A stretch of DNA of 64,000 nucleotides from Pseudomonas sp. GM79 (GTDB taxonomy: Bacteria; Pseudomonadota; Gammaproteobacteria; Pseudomonadales; Pseudomonadaceae): positions 62,001 to 126,000 of the forward strand of contig NZ_AKJE01000040.1 of NCBI RefSeq assembly GCF_000282495.1. Reading direction: 5' to 3'. The position numbers and the translations under genes were made by a program. Below, piece by piece: positions 17,497 to 25,966 of the stretch. The notes under the pieces are model-generated. The model did no database searches, had not been told where the DNA came from, and was given only the letters and a program-made list of their open reading frames with translations. The stretch's first letter is position 1. Each line of letters starts with the position of its first letter.

Positions 17497-17653
17497 AGGC
17501 TGTGTGAAAACGTTTTAGAGCACGTTTGGCAGTCAGAATCAGAACAAAAGTCGTGTTCCTACGCAAATTTCAGGTCTGCTGACTAACCAAACGCTGGCAG
17601 ATTTTACGTAGCAAAGCAGACTTCAAAACTGTGCATGCGTTTTCACACAGCCT
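17497..17653. mobile_element. 157-bp MITE-like element
   Basis: Perfect 16-bp terminal inverted repeats AGGCTGTGTGAAAACG and CGTTTTCACACAGCCT enclose 125 bp with no coding potential. Just inside the flanks, CTAG on the left faces CTGG on the right, a near-match that could be a decayed 4-bp target duplication. The tips resemble those of IS1182-type elements, including the one at 25147. The rest of 17323-17774 between the STAND and TIR genes holds no supported gene. Confidence 0.75.
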
Positions 17654-17774
17654 GGACCCGAAGCGGGCGAATGAGTTACATCCTAACTGGCGCTAATCAG
17701 AATCAAATGCACAACTTATGCGTCCGCTTTTCTATCAGTGATAATGTCCCTCCAAGCATATAAGGACGACCCCC

Positions 17775-18656
17775 ATGGCCCGAGCGAAACCGCCCGCCAC
17801 TGTTGCACCCAAGCTGGAGCTTTCTGCTCGTGAGATCGAGTGGGCCATCAAACGCATCGATGACAGAATCAGCGAGCTGGAAAATTTCGATATCAAAATA
17901 GTGATCCGCTCAACCCCTGAGCTGGCTGCACTATCGACTTCTATCGCCGCCACCTTAGAACGTGCCTTTGGCGAAAATACGTCCGCTTACCAACGCTATG
18001 CTGCGGCTACAAAACTGCAGTACGTGGCAATGACAATAGCGATGGATGGTTACTCTCGCCAAGTTGACTACCAAGGCCCCACCAAGGCGAACATTACTCG
18101 ATCAATCGCACTGATGAGAGCCGCAAAAGGCGCATTGACGGAAGACCTTGCATACCTTCAGGAAGCCACGGAACCTGAGTCTTTAGCTAGTACCGACACC
18201 TCAGCATTATCGCGTCGTGTTTTCGTGGTGCATGGTCACGATGATGCAGCCCTGCAAGGCCTGGCTCGTTTTCTAGAAAAGCTTGGCTTAGAGGCCATAA
18301 TTCTCAAAGAGCAACCGGATCAGGGCCGAACTATCATCGAGAAGTTTGAGGCTTCGGCGGCCGATGTAGGCTTTGCAGTCGTATTGTTAACTCCTGACGA
18401 TCTGGGTGGATCTGCGAAGTCGGACACTCCGGACGCTAGGGCTCGACAAAATGTAATATTTGAGCTCGGATTCTTTGCCGGAAAGCTCGGCAGAGGGCGT
18501 GTTTGTCTACTTCGAAAAGGGCATGTGGAAATTCCTTCAGACCTATACGGTGTTATCTATACCGATATGGACTCGGGAGAAGGGTGGCAAACAAAATTGG
18601 TCCGAGAGCTCAAAGCCGCGAAGTTGGAATTTGATGCGAATAAGCTTTGGCAGTGA
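17775..18656 (+). CDS. TIR-like nucleotide-binding protein (CAP12/PF10137 type)
   Basis: 293 residues. The C-terminal half (about 147-270) has the signature of the predicted nucleotide-binding TIR-like family used as effectors in CBASS, TIR-STING and Pycsar systems: RRVFVVHGHDD, LKEQPDQGRTIIEKFE, FAVVLLTPDD, and RARQNVIFELGFFAGKLG with the probable catalytic Glu230. Active members degrade NAD+. The N-terminal 130 residues are helical and carry no known sensor. No cyclase, SMODS or STING-like gene adjoins it, so either it acts alone or its partner is unrecognised. The ATG at 17775 follows AAGGACG. A MITE lies about 120 bp upstream. Confidence 0.82.
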   Translation: MARAKPPATVAPKLELSAREIEWAIKRIDDRISELENFDIKIVIRSTPELAALSTSIAATLERAFGENTSAYQRYAAATKLQYVAMTIAMDGYSRQVDYQGPTKANITRSIALMRAAKGALTEDLAYLQEATEPESLASTDTSALSRRVFVVHGHDDAALQGLARFLEKLGLEAIILKEQPDQGRTIIEKFEASAADVGFAVVLLTPDDLGGSAKSDTPDARARQNVIFELGFFAGKLGRGRVCLLRKGHVEIPSDLYGVIYTDMDSGEGWQTKLVRELKAAKLEFDANKLWQ

Positions 18657-18990
18657 GCGGTGTTTGAATCAACCTTTGACTTCATAGGCATATCTGGATG
18701 GCTGCCTTGCCCGAACGCTACCTATAGATTGTATTTATTTGGCCATCGTTAGGCCTGCCTGGCTTGAGCTTGAGCTAGCGGATGCGGAGATTGGGGGGGG
18801 CGAAGATGGGGCAAACCGTACGCCAAACGATGCCATTCAATGCCAATCATGCGTTTATGCATGCTTTCGAAATATAAGGTGAAACCCCGTAAACACACGG
18901 GGTTGGGGCGCAATGTCCGAAATAATCCAGCACAATTTGCGCATGGTCGTGCTCGTTTGAGCGCAACCATGGTGTAGGAGGTGAGCGCAG
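18657..18990. other. intergenic, decayed
   Basis: No gene is supported. A hairpin AACCCCGT-AAACAC-ACGGGGTT lies at 18883-18904. Frames on the minus strand lack start signals. Confidence 0.45.
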
Positions 18991-19236
18991 TCAGCTGCGC
19001 ACGGACGTCTGAAAGCCTCCCTGGGGAATTTGACTCTGCTGTGAGCCTGGCTTTGGCGGCCAGTTGTTGTAGACCGCCGTCACCGCCTGCACCTTGAGCA
19101 CTCCAGCAGACGGAATATCAATTTCGCCAGCCAGCTTTTCAGTGAGTGCTTTAGCCAACAGCGCAGGCAAGTCCAATTTTTACAGGTCACCCGCATAACT
19201 GCTTTCATCAATTGAAATTGCTACATACAGGTCCAT
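18991..19236 (-). pseudogene. small unknown protein interrupted by an in-frame TAA
   Basis: From ATG 19236 the frame reads 18 codons (MDLYVAISIDESSYAGDL), meets TAA at 19180-19182, then continues in the same frame for 61 more codons (LPALLAKALTEKLAGEI and onward) to TGA at 18991. The parts before and after the stop look like one small protein. A GAGGT sequence precedes the ATG. Either a nonsense mutation or two separate short frames; unknown family. Confidence 0.45.
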
Positions 19237-19310
19237 AAATACCTCGTTCGGGTTTTGGTTCAGACAGCGTAGCCGGTTGAATCCACAACCCATTGCAGAC
19301 ATTGGTTAAC

Positions 19311-20009
19311 TTAACGCCATGGGAAAATGGTCGGTGGCTCGATGTGCTTGAAGAGGCGCAGTATCTCTAGCTGCTTAGCAAGGACAACGATTTCTTTACC
19401 TGCATCAGGTTTCATTATTACGTAATCGGCTGTGGGATTGCGGCCATCTTTTAGGGTGATGTCTGGATACGCGTTGTTCCATGCAATGTAGTCGAGGCTT
19501 CCATAGGGGAACGTATCTTTAATGTTATAGGCTGAAACCGCATCGCCTCGTTCAAAAGCTGCAATTGACCAGCGCCTGATTTGGATTGGGCGATCTGAAT
19601 ATGAAAGCAAATTGTTTTGTTGGTAAAGGGTGGATAACGCTCGCATAGCTCCAACCAGGCCTCCCTTAGCAGCTGTCAAATAACGCTGTTCAGCATAGCC
19701 AAGGTTCTTTTCTACTACCTTTCCTTCGCTGTAGGCATTACCAACCATGTAGTTCCCCCACATTTGTCCTTGGTCAGCAGCTAATTTGTAATATTTGAAG
19801 GATTTCTGAGGGTCTTTAAATTCATCGCTTGAATAAATTATGCCAAGCTCGGTTTGTGCCCGAACATCACCTTTATCTGCCAATGGTGTGAATATTTCGA
19901 CGGCTTTGGGTTTGTCCTTGGCTTTGATAGCTGCCCAACCATCTTCAAATGTGGGTGGTTTGCAGGCAACCAACAACAATGACATGAGCAATATGGCTAT
20001 CTGACGCAC
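19311..20009 (-). CDS. Sel1/TPR-repeat lipoprotein
   Basis: 232 residues. The N-terminus MRQIAILLMSLLLVACKPP is a lipoprotein signal with lipobox LVAC, so the mature protein is anchored by Cys17. It carries two to three Sel1-like repeats (about 45-140): AQTELGIIYSSDEFKDPQKSF and GNYMVGNAYSEGKVVEKN, each with the A-x-x-x-L-G-x-x-Y/A pattern. Sel1 proteins mediate protein contacts in the envelope; no specific role can be assigned. It lies 25 bp downstream of the GIY-YIG gene and may be co-transcribed with it. Confidence 0.8.
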   Translation of the reverse strand: MRQIAILLMSLLLVACKPPTFEDGWAAIKAKDKPKAVEIFTPLADKGDVRAQTELGIIYSSDEFKDPQKSFKYYKLAADQGQMWGNYMVGNAYSEGKVVEKNLGYAEQRYLTAAKGGLVGAMRALSTLYQQNNLLSYSDRPIQIRRWSIAAFERGDAVSAYNIKDTFPYGSLDYIAWNNAYPDITLKDGRNPTADYVIMKPDAGKEIVVLAKQLEILRLFKHIEPPTIFPWR

Positions 20010-20034
20010 TGGTGTTTTCCTCGAGTGTAAAGAT

Positions 20035-20859
20035 TCAGTTTCCGTTCAAACCGCTATCGCGGGTGAGAAGGCGGCGTTTCCAGTGGATTTCCTTCAACAT
20101 CATTTCGTCTTTGCCGGTGTGCTTGTCTGCGATTTCTAGGATGCTGAACTTGAAATTCTCCGCGAACTCCTTTCCACGCTTGGTGTGCAGATCCCGGATG
20201 CGGGTGTTGCCACCATGACCATTATTGGCGTAGCTCGACCATCGATCCCACAAGCCTCCTGTGCCAGTCGCTGAGCCAACGTATAGCTGATGCTCGCCTT
20301 CGGTGCGGTCGGAAATCAGGTAGACGCCTGCAACGCTGGATAGCGCCGTTTGCCATGACTCCAAGCCTTGCTGAACGATGATCATTAACTCGCCGTGGCT
20401 TACGTCCACTTCCTTGAATCCGGGGAATCTGCCGACCGTCATTGGCTTTTCGAGAATGGAGGATACGACCATGCTTCTAAGGCACGTTTCCAGCCAAAGG
20501 TAGTTCCCTCGGGGCTTTGTGTAGTCGAGGATCAAACGACCTTCCAACTCGGCAAATTCTGGCACACGGCGGTAGTCGTAAACGAAGTCACGACTCTCCT
20601 TGCTGCCCGTCGCATCATTGACTTTGAGGGAGTCGTACACGCCTGCCAGAAGCCATTTCTTGGTGCCGGGTAGCTCGACCAATCCAATGACGTATTCGCA
20701 CTCAAAATTCCTTCGGGACTGCCACGACTGCCATTCATCAAAATCCCCGGCTAGGTAAACGTCCATAGGGTGTTCACGCCCATTGTGCTGGGCAAGATGG
20801 ACCTTTGTGTTCGAGGCTGTAAGCGAGGGCAGGAGACTGGTCAGAAGCTTTATTAGCAT
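20035..20859 (-). CDS. GIY-YIG nuclease domain protein
   Basis: 274 residues. The C-terminal 100 residues form a GIY-YIG endonuclease module: GVYLISD (about 178-184), YVGSATG (193-199), then LWDRW with the catalytic Arg, and a Glu in MLKEIHWKRRLL near 257. The N-terminal 170 residues (with EYVIGLVELPGTKKWLLAGVY) form a separate domain seen fused to GIY-YIG in many bacterial genomes. Such proteins occur in defence islands and mobile elements as DNA nickases, but no target is known. The start at ATG 20859 is the first in frame; ATG 20766 is possible. Confidence 0.8.
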   Translation of the reverse strand: MLIKLLTSLLPSLTASNTKVHLAQHNGREHPMDVYLAGDFDEWQSWQSRRNFECEYVIGLVELPGTKKWLLAGVYDSLKVNDATGSKESRDFVYDYRRVPEFAELEGRLILDYTKPRGNYLWLETCLRSMVVSSILEKPMTVGRFPGFKEVDVSHGELMIIVQQGLESWQTALSSVAGVYLISDRTEGEHQLYVGSATGTGGLWDRWSSYANNGHGGNTRIRDLHTKRGKEFAENFKFSILEIADKHTGKDEMMLKEIHWKRRLLTRDSGLNGN

Positions 20860-20956
20860 GAGTTGGCTCTGGTGAGTTGGTGAACGGCAACCGCTAAGGA
20901 TTCACTGATGACGCTCTATGGTGAGCGGTCCGAGAACACTCGCCGGCCGATAACTG

Positions 20957-21166
20957 TCACTCAGGCGTCATTAGGACTGCGAGAGTTAGCTTGATGAACT
21001 CCTCATTTTTGTCGATGGTGGCCAGGGCGCCACGAACATTATCGGCGACGTCGGCCGATCCGCGCTGCTCAACCCAGTTCGAGAGTTCCAGGATGGCGGC
21101 TTCGAGGGCGAGCTAATTTTCGTTAATCTTGAATAGCAGGGAAGGGAGCAGGTCTGAATTTGGCAA
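20957..21166 (-). pseudogene. small prophage-type protein interrupted by an in-frame TAG
   Basis: From TTG 21166, preceded by GGAGGA, 17 codons end in KINEN followed by TAG (21113-21115). The frame then continues LALEAAILELSNWVEQRG and onward to ITLAVLM-like residues and TGA at 20957. The whole reads as one roughly 69-residue helical protein of a kind I associate with Pseudomonas prophages. The single nonsense codon makes it a pseudogene unless it is suppressed. Confidence 0.6.
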
Positions 21167-21613
21167 GGGCGATTCCTCCGTGGAAGATTCAGCGTAGCAG
21201 TTCAAAAATTAACGCGGTGAGGTCTGCACAAAGGCCTTCCAAGGCCCGCACCGACCCAAACCGGTCAGTCGTGACAGGCAGAAATCGGCCAATAGCAAAC
21301 ACTCAATCCAATCAGATTTTCGCTTGCGGCTACCAGTCTTGGATGAAGGCAATCGTAGGCAAGTGGTTCTTAGAACGCATCTGCCCGTTTGACTAAATGT
21401 CGTTCGAACATCTCTTCAGGCCTAGGTTAATACCCTATAGAGGGTAAATGGCTCAAGAATGCTATCTTTCGACTACAAGAACGGGCGCGCGCAGGACCGT
21501 TTGTCACGTTTAGGAGGTAAGCGTGCTATAAACTCGACCATCAGTTACGTGGTTGCGGGCGCAGTGAATTTGAAAGATCCAGGAGTTAGGCATTTAAACT
21601 GATGGAGGGGTAA
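21167..21613. other. upstream region of the GHKL/PRTase pair
   Basis: No gene is supported. A 16-bp palindrome TACCCTATAGAGGGTA lies at 21431-21446, about 165 bp before the GHKL gene, and could be an operator. The ribosome binding site GGAGG sits at 21604-21608. Confidence 0.5.
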
Positions 21614-22804
21614 ATGAATTTCGAATTTCCGACAAACTTATCTATAGAAAGCTGTGAGTTTTTTTTGGCTAAACTCGCAAGCGCGGATTCCGTGGATGAT
21701 ATTTTGATACCGGAAGGCACAAAAAACATTGCTTTTGGCAGTTATGCGGCGGCCATTCAAGCGATTAATACTTGGGCTCGTCGCAGCAGCAGTCGGAATG
21801 TCTACATAAAAGCTACTGAAGCAGAAATTCCGGAGAGAGTTAGCGAGCTGTTGAGTAGACCGCATAAGTTTTGCCTTTCGATGCTTGCTAAAAATATATA
21901 CATCGAGGGTAGTCTGGACGATCTTCGACCGTCAGTTAATCTTGGAGCTCGCGACGCTATAGAACAGCAAGGAAACTCAAAGTTCGGGCAGCAACGCGGA
22001 GGATTGTGCTGGTTTGCGTTAGTGGACCATAGCACCAAGGGGTTTGATCGAAACTTTTATCTTCATAGTTATGACAAAAAACCAACAGTTAGGGATCAGC
22101 TCCAATTTCGATCAGTAATGTCAGCGATGGTCGGTAAGTCGACTAACCTCGTAGGTGGTGCAGAGCCCCTCAATGATGAGGAAAGCGGGTACTTAGGCAG
22201 GGCGTTCTACGAATTATTCCTGAACACTCATGAGCATGGAAGTCGAAGTGTCAAAAAGGATGTATGGCTTAAACCTGGCATGCGAATAATCTACACGAAC
22301 GGCGTCAATCTCACCGCATCAAGCGTGGATACGAGGGCAGCTGCAAGCGGAGCAATGAGCAATTATTTTTCCTCTATTGATGAACTTCCGTTAGAGCGAA
22401 GGAAGTTCATTGAGATAAGCATTGTGGATTCAGGGCTGGGATATGAAGGCAGATGGAGCGCCGATCAGCCGCAAATAGAGCCTGAATCAGGGATATCACG
22501 CTTGGATGCAGAGTACGAAATATTCAAAAAATGTTTCACATTTCGACAAACCTCTTCAGGGAAAAGCTCAAAGGGCCATGGCTTGCCAGTAGTAATGGAG
22601 CGTCTTACTAAGCTTAAGGCATTCATGAGGGTCCGTAGCGGACGACTATCGCTATTTAGGGATTTTGTTAATAATCCATTTCAAAGCGACGACCTTTGTG
22701 AGTTTGAAGACTGGGAAACACAAGAAAGGGGCGCGAGAACTGAGATGGCTCCGGTATCAGGTGTGGCAGTTACCTTTCTAATCCCCTTGGAGATGAGTGA
22801 ATGA
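21614..22804 (+). CDS. GHKL-type ATPase protein, first gene of an unknown two-gene system
   Basis: 396 residues. The C-terminal half carries all parts of a histidine-kinase/HSP90-type (GHKL) ATP-binding fold: N box FYELFLNTHEHG (198-209, with Glu200, Asn204 and His208), G1 box VDSGLGY (271-277), G2 region SSGKSSKGHGLP (314-325), and a closing VAVTFLIPLE strand. The N-terminal 170 residues contain no phosphorylatable-His dimerisation domain that I can see, so it is not a standard sensor kinase. It is coupled to the next gene by ATGA. It has a strong ribosome binding site (GGAGG). The gene is clearly more AT-rich than its surroundings, a sign of transfer. A role in phage defence is inferred from its place in the island. 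Confidence 0.8.
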   Translation: MNFEFPTNLSIESCEFFLAKLASADSVDDILIPEGTKNIAFGSYAAAIQAINTWARRSSSRNVYIKATEAEIPERVSELLSRPHKFCLSMLAKNIYIEGSLDDLRPSVNLGARDAIEQQGNSKFGQQRGGLCWFALVDHSTKGFDRNFYLHSYDKKPTVRDQLQFRSVMSAMVGKSTNLVGGAEPLNDEESGYLGRAFYELFLNTHEHGSRSVKKDVWLKPGMRIIYTNGVNLTASSVDTRAAASGAMSNYFSSIDELPLERRKFIEISIVDSGLGYEGRWSADQPQIEPESGISRLDAEYEIFKKCFTFRQTSSGKSSKGHGLPVVMERLTKLKAFMRVRSGRLSLFRDFVNNPFQSDDLCEFEDWETQERGARTEMAPVSGVAVTFLIPLEMSE

Positions 22805-24954
22805 ACGGATGCTTTTCTTTTCGGTTTGAAAAATCGAGTGGCCCCCGGAAAAGTCTTCTTTTGTTTTTCTCTGGAGAGGTTTCAAGCGATTCTATTGCCA
22901 AAGTTGTAAAGGCGGATGTCGAAAAAAATCTGGTACCCGCAAATGTTTATGTATTGGCATCAAAAGATCAGCAGCAATCACTTTCTGACTTGAGTGCAGA
23001 CATTACACTACGGGAAGAAATAGAATCCTTCGTAGGTGATATAAAAGAAAAGCTCATATGTATATTTTTTTCTCCTGACGGAAAAATTTTTTTTAATGAG
23101 GACTCGCAATTAATATCAGCCAACCTTGAGAAAGAGATAATCCAATCTGGTGTCATTGATGTTTTTCAACGTCGGTGCGGAGTAATTGCATCACAGTCGA
23201 ATTATCACTTTCTAAAACCGTCAGGAGACCACTGCAATGCATTTATACGCGCGTCCAATCTATTGATTTCAAGTGTTGAAGTATCATTTTTGGCTATTGG
23301 CTTGCTGCCGTTCTTTGCTACAGGACTAAAAAGAATTTACGTTGATACTTCTTCAATATCCTACTTGGTGAGCCAAGCGTTGAGTATGTCGGGGAAGTTT
23401 GGAGCAACACTTCCGTTGATCGACAGCTTTGAATCTTATGCCGCTTTTAATAGGGATTATGATTTTATAGCCGACGCTGAAAGTCTTGTTTTAATTTCCG
23501 CTACCACCAGCGGAGGATTGGCGCAGAAGCTCGTTAAAAATAACGGGTTTGTAACTGACTCCGTGAGAAATATCTTTTATAGTCGCCTTCCGCCAGGAAT
23601 AAATGGGATCTTCAATATTGCAGGCGCATTAACTGGTCACGAAGACTCATATCGCGCTAACGATTGCCCGCTTTGCAAAAGAGGTTCTCGCTTAATTAGA
23701 ATAGTGGGCGATCAGTTTCTACCGGAAACTCCTACCCATGAGCAGTTAATTATTAAAAGGGCGGACTTCAACAAGGATCGCGCAAGTTTTTTCAAAGAGT
23801 TTGCGACAAAAAATATCCTTTGCTGGTCTCAGTCGTCTAGTCCCTCATCTGACTTTAGAGAACTTTACTACATCGATATTGAACGTGTTTTAAGCGAGCC
23901 GTCTCCTGAGTTTCGTAAGATTTTTGAGCGAAAGGTTAGGAAGAACTTTGCAATTGATGTTGAGCTTGTTGTGTCATTAGATGATTCAGGTTCAAAGGCA
24001 TTTTCTGATGCGATAAGATCTCAAGTTGGGGCCGCTGCCGATAATATTAAGTGGTGTTCTGTATCCGAACTTCAACATAACCAATTAGTAAACGTCGGCT
24101 CAGTAGTTGTAGTCGCAGGTGCGATAACGTCTGGCGGAAAGTTGCTGGACATGTCAAGACGCCTTAGAAAAATGCAGCCTACCGCGTCAATCTTATATTT
24201 TGTAGGCTTTTCGAAAATCTCTAACTCCGTATCGCTCGAACAAGTCAGAAAAGACTTAGAGCAGGGTGGGCATGAACTAGTTGTGCTGCAGAAAGTCCCT
24301 ATGCCTCGGGTGACAGAGAATAGCAAGAACTCTTGGGATATTGAACATGATAATTTGATGGTGGTTGGAGGCGACGATCCACTTGGAGACTCTGAGTCGC
24401 TACCCGAGATTTTGGCACAAAGATTAAGCTCCTATGGTGTTACGAATGACAACTTATTCCTTCCTGCCACTAGCGGAAAATCTCTAACGCTTCGCCCAAC
24501 ATTTGCATTTTGGCATGAGTTAGAACTGGATACAGATCGAGCAACTCAGGCTGATGTCTACTGGACTATCCAGGCATTGATACACGACTTGAGATGTAGA
24601 GTCGGAAAAGACGGTCTCGATAACTTTTATCATGCAACGGTTATCAGTCCAGCTTGTTTTGATCGGTACAACGACGGTGTGATCCAAGCTGCTTTGCTTC
24701 GTTCAGCAAATCCTACTGAGCTTGATTACTCAGTTAGCGATGATTTCAGTAATAAAATGTTAGGTGTAATTATTTCCATAGTAGAAAATCATGCGATCGA
24801 ACAGGGTGAAGCAGCATTGGAATTCTTGATGGCTATGTGGATCGGAACGATGCGCCTGACGGCGGAAGACACTACAAAACTATGCCAAAGGTTTGGTGCC
24901 GGATCAGGGTCAGCAGATCTAGATTTTCTGCTAAATAAGGTCTCTAAGGGTTAA
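22801..24954 (+). CDS. protein with two phosphoribosyltransferase-like loops, partner of the GHKL ATPase
   Basis: 717 residues, unknown family. Two stretches look like the PRPP-binding loop of type I phosphoribosyltransferases (hydrophobic strand, then T-x-G-G): LVLISATTSGGLAQK (229-243) and VVVVAGAITSGGKLL (435-449). In both, the acidic pair that normally precedes the loop is replaced (SA and AG), so catalysis on PRPP may be lost or altered. Between them CPLC (289-292) suggests a metal site, as in ComF-like proteins. The C-terminal 200 residues are helical. It overlaps the GHKL gene by four bases, so the two act together. I know no named system with this pair. Strongly AT-rich. Confidence 0.7.
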   Translation: MNGCFSFRFEKSSGPRKSLLLFFSGEVSSDSIAKVVKADVEKNLVPANVYVLASKDQQQSLSDLSADITLREEIESFVGDIKEKLICIFFSPDGKIFFNEDSQLISANLEKEIIQSGVIDVFQRRCGVIASQSNYHFLKPSGDHCNAFIRASNLLISSVEVSFLAIGLLPFFATGLKRIYVDTSSISYLVSQALSMSGKFGATLPLIDSFESYAAFNRDYDFIADAESLVLISATTSGGLAQKLVKNNGFVTDSVRNIFYSRLPPGINGIFNIAGALTGHEDSYRANDCPLCKRGSRLIRIVGDQFLPETPTHEQLIIKRADFNKDRASFFKEFATKNILCWSQSSSPSSDFRELYYIDIERVLSEPSPEFRKIFERKVRKNFAIDVELVVSLDDSGSKAFSDAIRSQVGAAADNIKWCSVSELQHNQLVNVGSVVVVAGAITSGGKLLDMSRRLRKMQPTASILYFVGFSKISNSVSLEQVRKDLEQGGHELVVLQKVPMPRVTENSKNSWDIEHDNLMVVGGDDPLGDSESLPEILAQRLSSYGVTNDNLFLPATSGKSLTLRPTFAFWHELELDTDRATQADVYWTIQALIHDLRCRVGKDGLDNFYHATVISPACFDRYNDGVIQAALLRSANPTELDYSVSDDFSNKMLGVIISIVENHAIEQGEAALEFLMAMWIGTMRLTAEDTTKLCQRFGAGSGSADLDFLLNKVSKG

Positions 24955-24965
24955 ACATTAGCTTC

Positions 24966-24996
24966 GGTAGCAACACGTTGTTGTAGTGTTGCTACC
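24966..24996 (+). terminator. hairpin behind the GHKL/PRTase operon
   Basis: GGTAGCAACAC and its exact complement are separated by nine bases. There is no T run directly after it. It closes the two-gene operon. Confidence 0.6.
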
Positions 24997-25274
24997 TCTG
25001 TAACAAATTAAGCCAAAACATCGATTGTTTTGAAAGCATTTTAATCGAACTCTGGAGGCGGACGGTCAATTGGTTCCCAACAAAAAGGTTTTATTGGAGA
25101 TTTACGGCGCTTTTTTTTCCACCTAATCGAGTTTCCGCTTCTGGCCCAGAGTGTGTAAAAACACAACTACGCTCAAAAGCCCTGTATCGAATTATTATTT
25201 CGTTGTACGTTGAGTCCGCGGGAGGCCTTGATCTGAAAGACCGTCCCTAGCCACAACACTCGCAAGGAATGCAG

Positions 25275-25892
25275 ATGATCGATGGTCCCGCCGTTTTGAC
25301 AGTCTTTTTGGTTTACCTGGCCGGTGTCGTTATTCCAGGGCCAAATTTCGTTGCAGTAGTCCACAAAGCGGTAGCTGCTACGCGGTCAGAAGCTTTGGCC
25401 TTGGTAGCAGGCATCGTATTGGTCAATTTATTCTGGGCCACCTGTGCAATCGCAGGTATCGGCGTTGTGTTTGCTGCGTTCCCTTGGGCGGCGCTGATCG
25501 TAAAAGTTCTGGGGGCAGCCTATCTGATGTGGTTTGGATTCCGACTGCTGCTCAAGGCCGGGAAGAGCGCGCTTGCCCCCTGTAGTAATGCTGTCGTCGG
25601 AAACTTTCGGCAGTCATTCATCCAAGGGGTCGTTACGAACATTGGCAACCCTAAATCCATGGCCTTCTATGCCGCTATTTTCTCAGCGGCAGCCCCCACC
25701 CACGTTTCACCAAGCACGTTTTTGTCGATGCTGGCAGTCGTAGTGGTGGTTTCGATGACTTGGTATGGAGTGGTCGCAATCGCTCTTTCGCAACCTGAGA
25801 TCGCTTCAGCGTATCGAAGGAGGAAAAAAGCTATTGATCGATTATGCGGTGGTTTGATTTTGTCTCTAGGGATCCGGCAGCTGGTTCAATAA
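25275..25892 (+). CDS. LysE/RhtB-family exporter (IS passenger gene)
   Basis: 205-residue inner-membrane protein with about five to six hydrophobic segments. The family signature is present near the N-terminus: VYLAGVVIPGPNFVAVVHKA, then a G-x-x-x-G region and NIGNPKSMAFYAAIF near 120-135. Family members export amino acids such as lysine, threonine or homoserine. The ATG at 25275 lies six bases after AAGGA; an ATG at 25269 touches that site and is less likely. It sits between the terminal repeat and the transposase of an IS1182-type element and reads in the same direction, 74 bp before the transposase, so it appears to move with it. The substrate is unknown. Confidence 0.88.
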   Translation: MIDGPAVLTVFLVYLAGVVIPGPNFVAVVHKAVAATRSEALALVAGIVLVNLFWATCAIAGIGVVFAAFPWAALIVKVLGAAYLMWFGFRLLLKAGKSALAPCSNAVVGNFRQSFIQGVVTNIGNPKSMAFYAAIFSAAAPTHVSPSTFLSMLAVVVVVSMTWYGVVAIALSQPEIASAYRRRKKAIDRLCGGLILSLGIRQLVQ

Positions 25893-25966
25893 GTCTACGA
25901 TTGAGTATCTATCCAGCCCGAAAACCCTTGCTATGATTTCTGAGGATTTCATCGCAAGGATCGCCC

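Noticed and set aside
17775..18656. Part of a CBASS, Thoeris or Pycsar operon
   Set aside because: No cyclase, ThsA-like, STING-like or SMODS gene lies on either side.
21614..24954. Two-component signalling pair
   Set aside because: No phospho-acceptor His domain in the GHKL protein and no receiver or DNA-binding domain in the partner.
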